NCBI GenBank assembly: GCA_913055625.1
Contig: CAJXJW010000003.1
Span: 62,001-126,000 of the forward strand
DNA: 64,000 nucleotides
Source: an uncultured Pseudomonadota bacterium
GTDB lineage: Bacteria; Pseudomonadota; Gammaproteobacteria; Steroidobacterales; Woeseiaceae
Direction: 5' to 3'
How positions within the stretch are numbered: the stretch's first letter is position 1; every line of letters begins with the position of its first letter. This document shows, in pieces, positions 44,604 through 53,257 of the stretch. The translations under genes were made by a program, and so were the position numbers. The notes under the pieces were generated by a model, which was not told the DNA's origin, did no database searches, and was given only the letters and a program-made list of their open reading frames with translations.

Positions 44604-45716
44604 CTACACCGGCAGACGTGGACTCTCTCTAAGCGAGCTGTGCATCGTCTCGGCGTCGCTTTGTGCGGTCGGGTCGGCCTGGATGTACACGCTGAGCAGT
44701 TCGCCCAGCGCTTCGAGCGACTTCTCGTGGCAACGCTCGAAGCCGTGCGTCGCGTCCGTGCCGAAGCAGACGAGCGCCGTGCGAATGTCGTTGCCGGCCT
44801 CGATAGCCGACGCGCTGTCACAGCGGTAATAGCGGAACACGTCGCGCTTGTGGCGGATGTCGTGCTCGGCGCAGAGCCGCAGCAGCTTGTGCGTCAGGTG
44901 GTAGTCGAACGGACCGGATGAATCCTTCATGCACACGGTCACACCGAACTCGTCCGTGTTCTGGCCGGGCGCCGCCGGACCCGCGTCGATCGTCAGCATT
45001 TCCGCGACGTCGCCGTGGAGGATCGCCGACGCGCCGGAGCCCACTTCCTCGCTGATCGTGAACAACAGGTGACAGTCCATCGGCAGCTCGATGCCGCGCT
45101 CGACGATCTCGCGCGCCACGCCGAGCATCACCGCCACGCCGGCCTTGTCGTCGAGGTACCGCGAGCAGATGAAGCCCGTGTCCGTCATGCGCGTCCCGGG
45201 GTTGATCGAGATGATGTCGCCGACATTGATGCCGAGGTCCGACAGGTCGCCGGCGCTGTAGACCGGATGGTCGACGCGCAGCTCGACGTTGTCCCAGGTC
45301 ACGGGCAGCTCGTCGATCTCCTCGTTGTAGACGTGTCCCGCGGCCTTGATCGGCAGAATCGTACCCTCGAACTTGCCCTCGTCCGTGTAGATCGTGGCGT
45401 GCGCGCCCTCGGCGAAGCGGCTCGACCAGGTGCCGATCGGGGTCAGGCGCAACCGCCCGTTGTCCTTCAGCCCGCTGACCATGGCGCCGAGCGTGTCGAG
45501 GTGCGCGACGATCGAGCGGTCCGGGCTGTAGATGCGACCCTTGAGGTCGGCGCGGATGCCGCCGCGGCGCGTCATCTCGAACGGGATGCCGAGGCGCTCG
45601 AGTTCGTTGCAGGTGTAGCGCACCGCTTCGTCGGTGAAACCGGCCGGGCTGGGGATCGCGAGGAGTTCGAGGAGAATGCGGCGGACGTAGTCCATGTCCG
45701 GGGTGAATTTCGTCAT
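44604..45716 (-). CDS. M42-family peptidase of the NAGGN osmolyte system
   Basis: Metallopeptidase-like protein of 370 residues encoded with asnO and ngg, as in pseudomonads. Metal ligands are visible in AHLDTLGAM, DDKAGVAV, ISEEVGSG and IDAGP. Its likely job is turnover or processing linked to N-acetylglutaminylglutamine amide, though its substrate has not been settled in the family. ATG 45716 overlaps the ngg stop (ATGA). Confidence 0.88.
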   Translation of the reverse strand: MTKFTPDMDYVRRILLELLAIPSPAGFTDEAVRYTCNELERLGIPFEMTRRGGIRADLKGRIYSPDRSIVAHLDTLGAMVSGLKDNGRLRLTPIGTWSSRFAEGAHATIYTDEGKFEGTILPIKAAGHVYNEEIDELPVTWDNVELRVDHPVYSAGDLSDLGINVGDIISINPGTRMTDTGFICSRYLDDKAGVAVMLGVAREIVERGIELPMDCHLLFTISEEVGSGASAILHGDVAEMLTIDAGPAAPGQNTDEFGVTVCMKDSSGPFDYHLTHKLLRLCAEHDIRHKRDVFRYYRCDSASAIEAGNDIRTALVCFGTDATHGFERCHEKSLEALGELLSVYIQADPTAQSDAETMHSSLRESPRLPV

Positions 45717-47497
45717 GAGTCCTGCCGGGTCGTTGCGGTCTGGGGAAAGAGGAGGTCCACGAAGCGCTCCGCCGTGGGCTGCGGCTCGTGGTTCGCGAGG
45801 CCCGGGCGCTCATTGGCCTCGATGATCCAGTAGGTGGGCTTGTCGGGCGCTTCGACGATCATGTCGAGTCCGACGACCGGGATGTTCAACGAGCGCGCGG
45901 CGCGCTCGGCCGCGTCTGTCAACGCGCGGTGCAAACGGTCCGTAACGTCGTGCATCGTGCCGCCGGTGTGCAGGTTCGCCGTGTCGCGCACGCGGATCAC
46001 GTGGCCTTCCTCCGGCACCGTGTCGAATTCGACGCCGGCACGGCGCAGGCAGCGCCGGGTCTCATCGTCGACCGGTATCCGGCTTTCGCCGCCGGTGGCC
46101 GCCTCGCGCCGGCGACTCTGCTTCTCGATCAGCTCGGCCACGGTCGCGGTGCCGTTGCCCACCACCTCGGCGGGCTTGCGGATTGCCGCCGCGACGACCT
46201 TGCCATCAATGACGATGATGCGCAGGTCCTGCCCCTCGAGGTAGGCCTCGAGCATGACCTCGTCGCACACGCGCCGCGCGGCTTCGATCGCCGACTGCAT
46301 GTCCGCCTCGGTCGCGATACCGACGCTGACACCGTTGCCCTGCTCGCCCTTGACCGGCTTGACGACGATGATGCCGTACTCGCGCAGGAAAGCCCGGTTG
46401 TCCTCCTCGGCGCCGGCGAGCTGGCTGGCCGGTACGTACAGGCCGTCGCCGCGCAGGCGACGGACCGTGACCTTCTTGTCGTCGCAGCGACTCATGGCGA
46501 TCGCCGTGGTCAGCTCGCTCAATGATTCGCGGCAGACGATGCTGCGCGCTCCGACCCGCAACGAGAAATAGCCGTTCTCCGGGTCGAGCAGGTTGACGGT
46601 GATGCCGCGCCGCCGGGCCTCGTCGACGATGATCCGGGCATAGGGGTTGAGCTTGTCCGCCCGGCTGTCGCTGCCGACGTAGAGCGGTTCGTTGATGGCA
46701 TTCTTCTTCTTGATGCAGAACACCGGGATCCGCTGGAAACCCATCTTGTCGTACAGCCCGATCACGGCCTCGTTATCGTGCATGACCGACAGGTCCATGA
46801 AGTCGCGGCCGCGCGCGGCAAAGTGGTCGGCCAGGAAACTGGTCAACGCGCGGCCGATGCCGGGATGCGTGGCCTGCGCGTCCACGGCCAGCGCCCACAG
46901 GCTTGCGCCGTTCTCCGGGTCGTCGAACGCGCGCTCGTGGTCGACGCCCATCACAGTGCCGATCACGCGCTGTTCGGCGATATCCTCGGCCACGAAGTGC
47001 GTGAGCACTCGCGACGAGATCTGCTTCGACAGGAAATCCGGGTCCACGGGCACCATGCCACGGCTCGCGAGCAACTGGCCGACGGCCTGCGTGTCCGTCT
47101 CGTCCTGCATGCGCCGGATGCGAAAGCCCTTCGGTCGCACGCGTGAACTGCGGTAGTTGTACAGCCACAGTCGGTAGGTGTGCGACGGGTCGAGGAACAG
47201 CTCCTGCGGCCGCAGCGACAGCACGACGTGGGGGTCCTTGATGTACAGCGCGATATTGCGCTGTTTCGGCGGTTCGTCGCAGATCGCCTCGGCCAGGCGC
47301 TGGTTGTCGACGAACGTGTGCGCGAAGATCAGCCGCCCCCAGCCGCAATCCACCACGGATTCCGAGTCGACGCGCTCACCGCGGAGCCCGGTCCGGTCGT
47401 CCCAGTTCCGGAGCGTCGGCGCGGCCTGGCGATCGATACGGTGCTGGGTGCGGTCCTTGGCCAAGCTCGTCAACCGTCGACGTGGCTCTGCAGCCAC
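45713..47497 (-). CDS. ngg: N-acetylglutaminylglutamine synthetase
   Basis: Makes the N-acetylated Gln-Gln dipeptide precursor of the osmolyte NAGGN. It is a two-part protein: an N-terminal GNAT acetyltransferase domain (about 120-265; LAVDAQATHPGIGRAL) and a C-terminal ATP-grasp ligase (about 290-585; VVKPVKGEQGNGVSVG, IEANERPGL). Length 594 from GTG 47497, which overlaps asnO by 28 nt; TTG 47464, just after the asnO stop, is an equally plausible start. Confidence 0.92.
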   Translation of the reverse strand: MAAEPRRRLTSLAKDRTQHRIDRQAAPTLRNWDDRTGLRGERVDSESVVDCGWGRLIFAHTFVDNQRLAEAICDEPPKQRNIALYIKDPHVVLSLRPQELFLDPSHTYRLWLYNYRSSRVRPKGFRIRRMQDETDTQAVGQLLASRGMVPVDPDFLSKQISSRVLTHFVAEDIAEQRVIGTVMGVDHERAFDDPENGASLWALAVDAQATHPGIGRALTSFLADHFAARGRDFMDLSVMHDNEAVIGLYDKMGFQRIPVFCIKKKNAINEPLYVGSDSRADKLNPYARIIVDEARRRGITVNLLDPENGYFSLRVGARSIVCRESLSELTTAIAMSRCDDKKVTVRRLRGDGLYVPASQLAGAEEDNRAFLREYGIIVVKPVKGEQGNGVSVGIATEADMQSAIEAARRVCDEVMLEAYLEGQDLRIIVIDGKVVAAAIRKPAEVVGNGTATVAELIEKQSRRREAATGGESRIPVDDETRRCLRRAGVEFDTVPEEGHVIRVRDTANLHTGGTMHDVTDRLHRALTDAAERAARSLNIPVVGLDMIVEAPDKPTYWIIEANERPGLANHEPQPTAERFVDLLFPQTATTRQDS

Positions 47498-49245
47498 GCC
47501 TCGAGAAGCGCAACCTGCCAGAGCTTGGAGCCGCGCAGCGGCGTGATGTGTTCGTGCGGTGCGTCGATCAGGTCGTCAAGGTAAGCGCGCCTGAACAGCC
47601 CGCGCCCGGCGGCGGCCCGGCTGTTCAGCGTGTCCTTGACGAACTCGAGGCTGCCGCCGCTCAGGTACTTGAGCTCGGGCACCGGGAAGTAGCCCTTCGG
47701 CCGGTCGATGACGGCCGCCGGAATCACGTCGCGGGCAAGCTCCTTCAGGATGTACTTGCCCCCGCCGTCCACCTTGTAGCCAGGCGGAATCTGGGCTGCG
47801 AGCTCCACCAGCTCATGATCGAGAAACGGGACGCGCGCTTCAAGTCCCCAGGCCATCGTCATGTTATCGACACGTTTCACCGGGTCCTCGACGAGCATGA
47901 CGGTGGTGTCGAGGTGCATCGCCATGTCGATGGGCAGCTCGGCATCCGCGAGCGCGAAGTGCTGCTCGACGAACGCGGAGCTCGCGTCGCCAGGGTCGTA
48001 GCGGCCGTCGATCGCGCGCCGGTATTCCGCGTGATCCCGGTCGAAGAACACCGCGCGGTAGTCATCGAGCGGCGTGCGGCTGTCCATCATCGGCGGGTAC
48101 CAGTGGTAGCCGGCGAAGATCTCGTCCGCGCCCTGGCCGCTCTGCACCACCTTGACGTGCTTCGATACCTCGCGGCTCAGCAGGTAGAACGCGATGTTGT
48201 CGTGGCTGACCATCGGCTCGGACATCGCCTGGATACAAGCCGGCAGGTGCTGCAGCAGCTCGCCGGACGGCACCCGGATCTGGTGATGGTCGGTCCCGAA
48301 GCGCTCGGCAATCACGTCCGAGTAGCGAAACTCGTCGCCTTCCTCGTCCTCGCGCGTCTCGAAGCCCACGGAGAAGGTCTTGAGGCCCTGCTGTCCGTGC
48401 TGTGCCAGCAGGCCGACGATCAGGCTGGAGTCGAGGCCACCGGACAGCAGCACCCCGACCGGGACGTCGCCGGTCAACCGGCGCCGAACGGCCTCGTTCA
48501 GCGCGGCCGTCGTTCTCTCGCGCCACTCGCCGAAGTCGGTATCGGCCTCGGCAGGATCCCGACGGAACGACGGCTGCCACCAGGTCTCCACTGCCTCGCA
48601 ACCATTGCGGTCGATGACGAGCCGGCTCGCCGGCGGCAGTTTCCGCACTTCGCTGATGATCGTGCGCGGCGCCGGCACGACGGAGTGGAAGCTCATGTAG
48701 TGGTGCAGCCCGACCGCGTCGATGGACACCGGCTCGTCGGAGCCGGCCAGCAGCGCGGGCAGCGACGATGCGAACCGCACGCAGCCCGGTTCCCGACGCA
48801 GGTACAGCGGCTTGATGCCGAGCCGGTCGCGGGCGAGGAACACCTGCTCGTCGCGCGGATCGAAAATCGCAAACGCGAACATGCCGTTCATCTTCAGCAC
48901 GCAGTCGCGGCCCCACTCGATGTAGCCGCGAAGGATCACCTCGGTGTCGCTGCGCGAGAAGAAGCGGTGGCCGCGCTTCTCGAGGTCGGCCCGCAATGCG
49001 TCGTGGTTGTACACGCAACCATTGAACACGATGACGCAGCCGGTGTCGTCATCCTTCATCGGCTGTGCCGCACGATCGCTGAGATCGACGATCTTCAGGC
49101 GGCGATGCCCGAACGCCACCCAGCCGAGGTTCGCGATCCCGTCGTCATCCGGGCCCCGCGGTGCCAGCACCTCGGACATTCGCGCGACCGTCTCGACCGA
49201 TGCATCGCCGCCATCCAGGCGTATCTCTCCTGCTATTCCACACAT
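47470..49245 (-). CDS. asnO: N-acetylglutaminylglutamine amidotransferase (AsnB-like)
   Basis: Asparagine-synthetase-like enzyme that amidates the dipeptide in NAGGN synthesis. Cys2 (MCGIAGE) is the glutaminase nucleophile. The N-terminal class II glutaminase domain covers about 1-200, and the synthetase domain has the PP-loop LLSGGLDSS near 260. Length 591 residues. Its neighbours ngg and the M42 peptidase identify it as AsnO rather than a true asparagine synthetase. It follows a universal stress protein gene by 15 nt. Confidence 0.93.
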   Translation of the reverse strand: MCGIAGEIRLDGGDASVETVARMSEVLAPRGPDDDGIANLGWVAFGHRRLKIVDLSDRAAQPMKDDDTGCVIVFNGCVYNHDALRADLEKRGHRFFSRSDTEVILRGYIEWGRDCVLKMNGMFAFAIFDPRDEQVFLARDRLGIKPLYLRREPGCVRFASSLPALLAGSDEPVSIDAVGLHHYMSFHSVVPAPRTIISEVRKLPPASRLVIDRNGCEAVETWWQPSFRRDPAEADTDFGEWRERTTAALNEAVRRRLTGDVPVGVLLSGGLDSSLIVGLLAQHGQQGLKTFSVGFETREDEEGDEFRYSDVIAERFGTDHHQIRVPSGELLQHLPACIQAMSEPMVSHDNIAFYLLSREVSKHVKVVQSGQGADEIFAGYHWYPPMMDSRTPLDDYRAVFFDRDHAEYRRAIDGRYDPGDASSAFVEQHFALADAELPIDMAMHLDTTVMLVEDPVKRVDNMTMAWGLEARVPFLDHELVELAAQIPPGYKVDGGGKYILKELARDVIPAAVIDRPKGYFPVPELKYLSGGSLEFVKDTLNSRAAAGRGLFRRAYLDDLIDAPHEHITPLRGSKLWQVALLEAWLQSHVDG

Positions 49246-49260
49246 AGGTTTCTTGCGCCG

Positions 49261-50229
49261 TCAGGCGTCCTTTCCTCCTTCCTCTTCCTCGTTGTCTTCC
49301 AGTTTCACGACGAACACGTCGCAATCCACGGCGTTGAACACGGATTCCGTCGTGCTGCCGACGAGCCAGCGCTGCAGCCAGTTGCGCGACAGGGCGCCGA
49401 CGACGACGATGCCGATGTCCTCTTTCTCGACCGCCTCGGCGATTTCCCGCGCGGCGTCGCCGGCGGCAAGCTGCGTGTGAGCCCTGTCGATATCGAAACG
49501 CCCGGCCAGCTCTCGCAGGCGCGACGCGTGCATGTCCCGTACCGCGTCGACGAGATCCTCGTCCACGCGCGGTACCGGCGCGGCGGACGCACCGGCGCCG
49601 GCGGCGATCGGTACCGAGGTCACCGCCGTCGGTGGCACGTAGGCATTGAACAATCGAAGGTCGCCGCCGAGAACGCGTTGCAGCGCGACCGCCGCGCCGA
49701 CAACGTGTTCGTCGAGTTCCGCCTTCCGCTGGTCGGGGTGTCCCGGATCGACGGCGGCCAGGATATTCCCGCGTTTCGGGACGGGCTGTTCGCCTTGCAC
49801 GAGCCAGAGCGCCTGCGGCGCGCGGCGGATCAGTTCCCAGTCGGTTGCGGTCAGGAACAGCCGCGCAATCCGCGAGTGCTGGCTCGCGACGCGGACGATC
49901 AGGTCGGCGCCGGTCTCCTCGGCGCGGCGGATCAACGCGTCGTAGCGCGGATGCTGCCACGCCGCGGTCGTCACGACGACCAGGCCGCGGCGCACGAGTG
50001 GCACCGCCAGGTCATCCGCCCACGCTCGCATCTCGTCGAGATAGCTCTCGCGGGAGCGGCTCACCCGCGTGTCCGTTGACGCCGGGCCGCCCGCGAGCCA
50101 GTGCTGGTAGTCGCTGACGAACAGTTCGATGCTCGCGCCCGTGGCCTCGGCGAGCAGCGCCGAGCGGTCGATCGCAGCCCGGTTCGGCTTGCCCGGGTCG
50201 AGATCGACGAGTATGCGTTCAGTAATCAT
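49261..50229 (-). CDS. Tandem-domain universal stress protein (second copy)
   Basis: Protein of 322 residues with two UspA domains, a paralogue of the protein at 19436-20404 (shared features include the DPxxxxxxA start, an HP-containing loop and DWxLIRxxPxxLWLV). Glycine-containing nucleotide loop VVGALSRNW in domain 2. ATG 50229 follows AGGG. It is 15 nt before asnO, so it probably belongs to the osmotic-stress operon. The C-terminus is strongly acidic (EEEEG). Confidence 0.91.
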   Translation of the reverse strand: MITERILVDLDPGKPNRAAIDRSALLAEATGASIELFVSDYQHWLAGGPASTDTRVSRSRESYLDEMRAWADDLAVPLVRRGLVVVTTAAWQHPRYDALIRRAEETGADLIVRVASQHSRIARLFLTATDWELIRRAPQALWLVQGEQPVPKRGNILAAVDPGHPDQRKAELDEHVVGAAVALQRVLGGDLRLFNAYVPPTAVTSVPIAAGAGASAAPVPRVDEDLVDAVRDMHASRLRELAGRFDIDRAHTQLAAGDAAREIAEAVEKEDIGIVVVGALSRNWLQRWLVGSTTESVFNAVDCDVFVVKLEDNEEEEGGKDA

Positions 50230-50277
50230 GGTATCGCCCTGCACGGCAGTGCGCGGGTAACCCGGGCCGACGGCATG

Positions 50278-50721
50278 TCAGTCCGTCGCGTCCGAGGGCT
50301 GCTGCTTGAATCGAGCGGCGAAACGCAGTGTCAGGAAATTGATGAGCGACATCAGGATCGCGATTTCGTAGCGGCTGAATGCCACGGCGACGCCGATCAG
50401 GCCGGTGTTCCAGATGCTCGCGGCGGTGGCCGTACCGCGGACGGTGCCGTTGCTCTTCAGGATCGCACCGCCGCCGATGAAGCCGATGCCCGTCAGGATG
50501 CCCTGGATGACCCTCGATTCCGCTTCCGTCGAGGACAGCACGGACATGCCGACCAGCGTGTAGCCGCAGGCGGCGACCGCCACCAGCGGAAACGTCCGGA
50601 GCCCGGCACTGCGGGTCGCCTTTTCGCGATCCCAGGCAACCGGCAGTGCCAGCGCGTAAGCGACGCCGAGATGCGTCAGGTTGTTGACGACCTCGCGCCA
50701 GTCAATGTCTACGCCGAACAT
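50278..50721 (-). CDS. MgtC/SapB-family membrane protein
   Basis: Membrane protein of 147 residues with four hydrophobic helices and the family block GFIGGGAILKS around 80-90. Related proteins influence magnesium limitation, F-ATPase and virulence in pathogens; the exact role here is unclear. It lies 48 nt upstream of the stress-protein gene in a run of minus-strand osmotic genes. Confidence 0.9.
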   Translation of the reverse strand: MFGVDIDWREVVNNLTHLGVAYALALPVAWDREKATRSAGLRTFPLVAVAACGYTLVGMSVLSSTEAESRVIQGILTGIGFIGGGAILKSNGTVRGTATAASIWNTGLIGVAVAFSRYEIAILMSLINFLTLRFAARFKQQPSDATD

Positions 50722-50751
50722 CGTATTGCCAGCACCGGCCGTCCACCGCCG

Positions 50752-50943
50752 CTACTGCGGCAGCTCGTCCTCGGCATCGTCGGCAGCTTCCTCCACCTTG
50801 TCAGCAGCGTCCTCCATCGCGTCACCAGCGCTTTCCATGGCTTCGTCGACTTCCTCGCCCGCGCGCTCCGCCGGGCCGTCGTCCGATTCGCAGGCCGCCA
50901 GCAGGAAAACCGCGGCCAGTGTCATCAGCAGCATACGCAACAT
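50752..50943 (-). CDS. Small acidic lipoprotein
   Basis: Protein of 63 residues with a clear lipoprotein signal (LLAAC at about 14-18) and a mature part almost wholly Glu, Asp and Ala with heptad-like spacing, likely one long helix. GGAGG precedes ATG 50943. It sits between the MscS and MgtC genes. Reminiscent of small stress-induced envelope lipoproteins, but not assignable to a family. Confidence 0.78.
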   Translation of the reverse strand: MLRMLLMTLAAVFLLAACESDDGPAERAGEEVDEAMESAGDAMEDAADKVEEAADDAEDELPQ

Positions 50944-51041
50944 GCCTGCTCCTCCCTTGTCCCAAGAGGGCGAAACATTAGCATGATGATTGCGCTATCG
51001 CAACTATTGCTATATCGACACCGACTGCGGCGCGGGCCGCA

Positions 51042-52358
51042 CTAGTCCGCCGCCGGCGCATTGCCGGCGCCGGACTGCAGCTCGATCGGCGTCTTCACGA
51101 TGATTTCGCGGTGCGGGAACGGGATGTTGACGCCGTGCTCCTTGAACATGTCCCACACGGCGAGCAGCACCTTGCCGCGCACGTTTGTCAGGCCCTGCTG
51201 TGGATCGTCAATCCAGAAGCGCAACAGGAAGTTGATCGACGAGTCGCCGAACTCCGTCATCCAGCACACCGGCGGCTTGCCGGACGCCGCGACCCGGTCC
51301 ACGGATGCCGCCGCTTCGATCGCCAGCGCCGACACCTGGTGCGGGTCCGAGTCGTAGGAGACGCCAAACGGCACGTCGAGGCGCACGAAGCGATCCGAGA
51401 ACGACCAGTTGATGACCTGCGTGGTGATGAAGTCCTCGTTCGGAATCAGGAATTCGCGTCCATCCCGCGTGACGACCGACACGAAGCGGGCGCGCAGCTC
51501 GCGGATCCAGCCGAACGTCTCGCCCAGCGTGATCGTGTCGCCGGGTTTGATGGACTCGTCCATCAGGATGATGATGCCGGAAATGAAATTCGAGACGACC
51601 TTCTGCAGGCCGAATCCGAGGCCGACGCCTACTGCGCCGGACAGGACCGTGAGCGCGGTCAGGTCGATGTTCAGCGACGACATGCCGATCATGACGGCGA
51701 GCACGATCAGGCTGATGCGCACGATCTTGCCGATCAGCACCCTCAGCGACGGCGTCAGCTCCTCGATGTTGCTGATGCGCTTCTCGGCGAAACCACCGAA
51801 CATGAACGATGCCCACAGCAGGGCACCGAACAGCAGTATCCCCTTCAGGATCACGAGCAGCGTAATCGTGTCGCCGAGCCCGATGCTGGTCGAACTCAGG
51901 AACGCAACGATGTCGTCGGTGATGCCGAAGATCGCCGTCGCGACATAGATCCACGCGAGCCAGGCAAAGGTCTTGGCGATCAGCCGGCTGCGAATGACGT
52001 TCGAGACGACGTTGATCGCGAGCCAGGTGCCGGACAGCAGCATGGCGCTGTAGATGAGGTGGTTTCGCCCCGGCCAGCCGGCGATGCTCGTCGCGAACCA
52101 GGCGATGCCCAGGAAGAGCGCGAAGAACAGCCACTCCATGCGCCGCAGGAACGACGCGATGACGCGCAGCAGCCCGCGCCGGCCCTTGATCTCGCGCGCC
52201 CGCGCCTCCAGGCGTGGCTCGACCTTCAACGAGACCAGCCAGGCCGGCAGGTACAGAACGGCAATGATGGCGAGCTGGTACAGCACCGACGGGTTGCCGA
52301 GGTACTGGATCAGCTCTTCACCGATCGTCACCAGGTACGTCGTCGCCCGTTCCCACAT
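51042..52358 (-). CDS. MscS-family mechanosensitive channel
   Basis: Small-conductance mechanosensitive channel of 438 residues. Five or six N-terminal helices lead to the pore helix with the Gly/Ala pattern LSGAVGVGLGFGLQKVVSNFISG, shown here in part as VGVGLGFGLQ. The beta domain (GDTITLGETFGWI, FLIPNEDFIT) and the alpha/beta domain follow. It releases solutes on hypo-osmotic shock, complementing the NAGGN osmolyte genes downstream. A -10-like TATAGT (minus strand, 52424-52429) lies upstream. Confidence 0.93.
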   Translation of the reverse strand: MWERATTYLVTIGEELIQYLGNPSVLYQLAIIAVLYLPAWLVSLKVEPRLEARAREIKGRRGLLRVIASFLRRMEWLFFALFLGIAWFATSIAGWPGRNHLIYSAMLLSGTWLAINVVSNVIRSRLIAKTFAWLAWIYVATAIFGITDDIVAFLSSTSIGLGDTITLLVILKGILLFGALLWASFMFGGFAEKRISNIEELTPSLRVLIGKIVRISLIVLAVMIGMSSLNIDLTALTVLSGAVGVGLGFGLQKVVSNFISGIIILMDESIKPGDTITLGETFGWIRELRARFVSVVTRDGREFLIPNEDFITTQVINWSFSDRFVRLDVPFGVSYDSDPHQVSALAIEAAASVDRVAASGKPPVCWMTEFGDSSINFLLRFWIDDPQQGLTNVRGKVLLAVWDMFKEHGVNIPFPHREIIVKTPIELQSGAGNAPAAD

Positions 52359-52423
52359 TGCCTCGTCCGCTCTCCGCCTCGTATTGCGATGCGGGCCGCC
52401 GGCGAACCGGCGACCGCGCCGAA

Positions 52424-52429
52424 ACTATA
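52424..52429 (-). promoter_or_regulatory. Possible -10 for the mscS-led operon
   Basis: TATAGT on the minus strand, 66 nt upstream of the MscS gene, within a 107-nt gap. No good -35 is present, so the call is weak. Confidence 0.28.
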
Positions 52430-52465
52430 TCACTAGTGTCGCAGCGAACACGGCAGCGGCCGGTT

Positions 52466-53257
52466 TCAGTCGGCAACCACCGACAGGTGCGAGTGACGAT
52501 GCCCGCCCGCCTCTGCGAGGTCCAGCATCGCGACCGCGAAGTCTTCCATGCTGATGTGGCTCCGTCCGTCGCGGTCGACCGGCAGTTCCGTGCCGCCGAG
52601 CCGGTAGCGGCCGGTTCGGCGCCCCGGCTTGAATCGCTTGGGCGGGCTGACGTAGGTCCAGTGAACGTCGTCGACGCTTGCGAGGAATGCGAGCGCCATC
52701 CGGTGCCCGGCGATCTCCCTTTTGAGCTCGCCTGGCACGAACCAGTAGAAAATCCGGGGAATGCTCTCGGCATAGGTCACACCGGGCCGGACCTCGAGGC
52801 TGCCGGCCCCGCCGACGATCAGGACCCGCGTCCGCGTGTTGCCGGCGGCACGCAGCGCTTCGACGACCTGCCGAATGCCGAGCAGGTGCACGGTGTCCGC
52901 CGGGTCCCTGGATCCCCCGACCGTGCCACGCACCGAGACGAGCACGACATCGCGCCCGGCGGTGAGTTCGCGGACGCTGGCATCGTCCAACAGGTTGCCC
53001 GCGACGACTTCGAGGTTGCGCCGGCCGCCGACGATGCGCGACACGTCGCGGCTGACGGCGGTCACGCGGTGGTTGCGGCGCAGGGATTCGTTCAGGAGGC
53101 GCGTGCCCACCTCACCCGACGCGCCGTAAATGAGTATATCGAGCGGCGCCTTGTCCGCCGTCGCCGCGTGTGCGGCGACCGCGCACAATAGCAGCGCGCT
53201 GAGCGCGAGCCGCGCACGGCGCCCGCGGTCAGGCCGCGACCCGGCGAATCTTCGCAC
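52466..53257 (-). CDS. NAD(P)-binding-fold protein with predicted signal peptide
   Basis: Atypical short-chain dehydrogenase-like (NAD(P)H-binding) protein of 263 residues. The Rossmann start is ILIYGASGEVGTRL, with VLVSVRGTVGG and VLIVGGAGSLE later. From GTG 53257 the N-terminus reads as a signal peptide (arginines, then LALSALLLCAVAAHA), which is unexpected for a nucleotide-dependent enzyme. A cytoplasmic start inside this stretch cannot be excluded. It overlaps the murA 3' end by 29 nt. Confidence 0.75.
   Translation of the reverse strand: MRRFAGSRPDRGRRARLALSALLLCAVAAHAATADKAPLDILIYGASGEVGTRLLNESLRRNHRVTAVSRDVSRIVGGRRNLEVVAGNLLDDASVRELTAGRDVVLVSVRGTVGGSRDPADTVHLLGIRQVVEALRAAGNTRTRVLIVGGAGSLEVRPGVTYAESIPRIFYWFVPGELKREIAGHRMALAFLASVDDVHWTYVSPPKRFKPGRRTGRYRLGGTELPVDRDGRSHISMEDFAVAMLDLAEAGGHRHSHLSVVAD

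Noticed and set aside
47482-50079. 865-codon plus-strand frame opposite asnO and the stress-protein gene
   Set aside because: It spans two confidently identified minus-strand genes and has shadow-frame composition.
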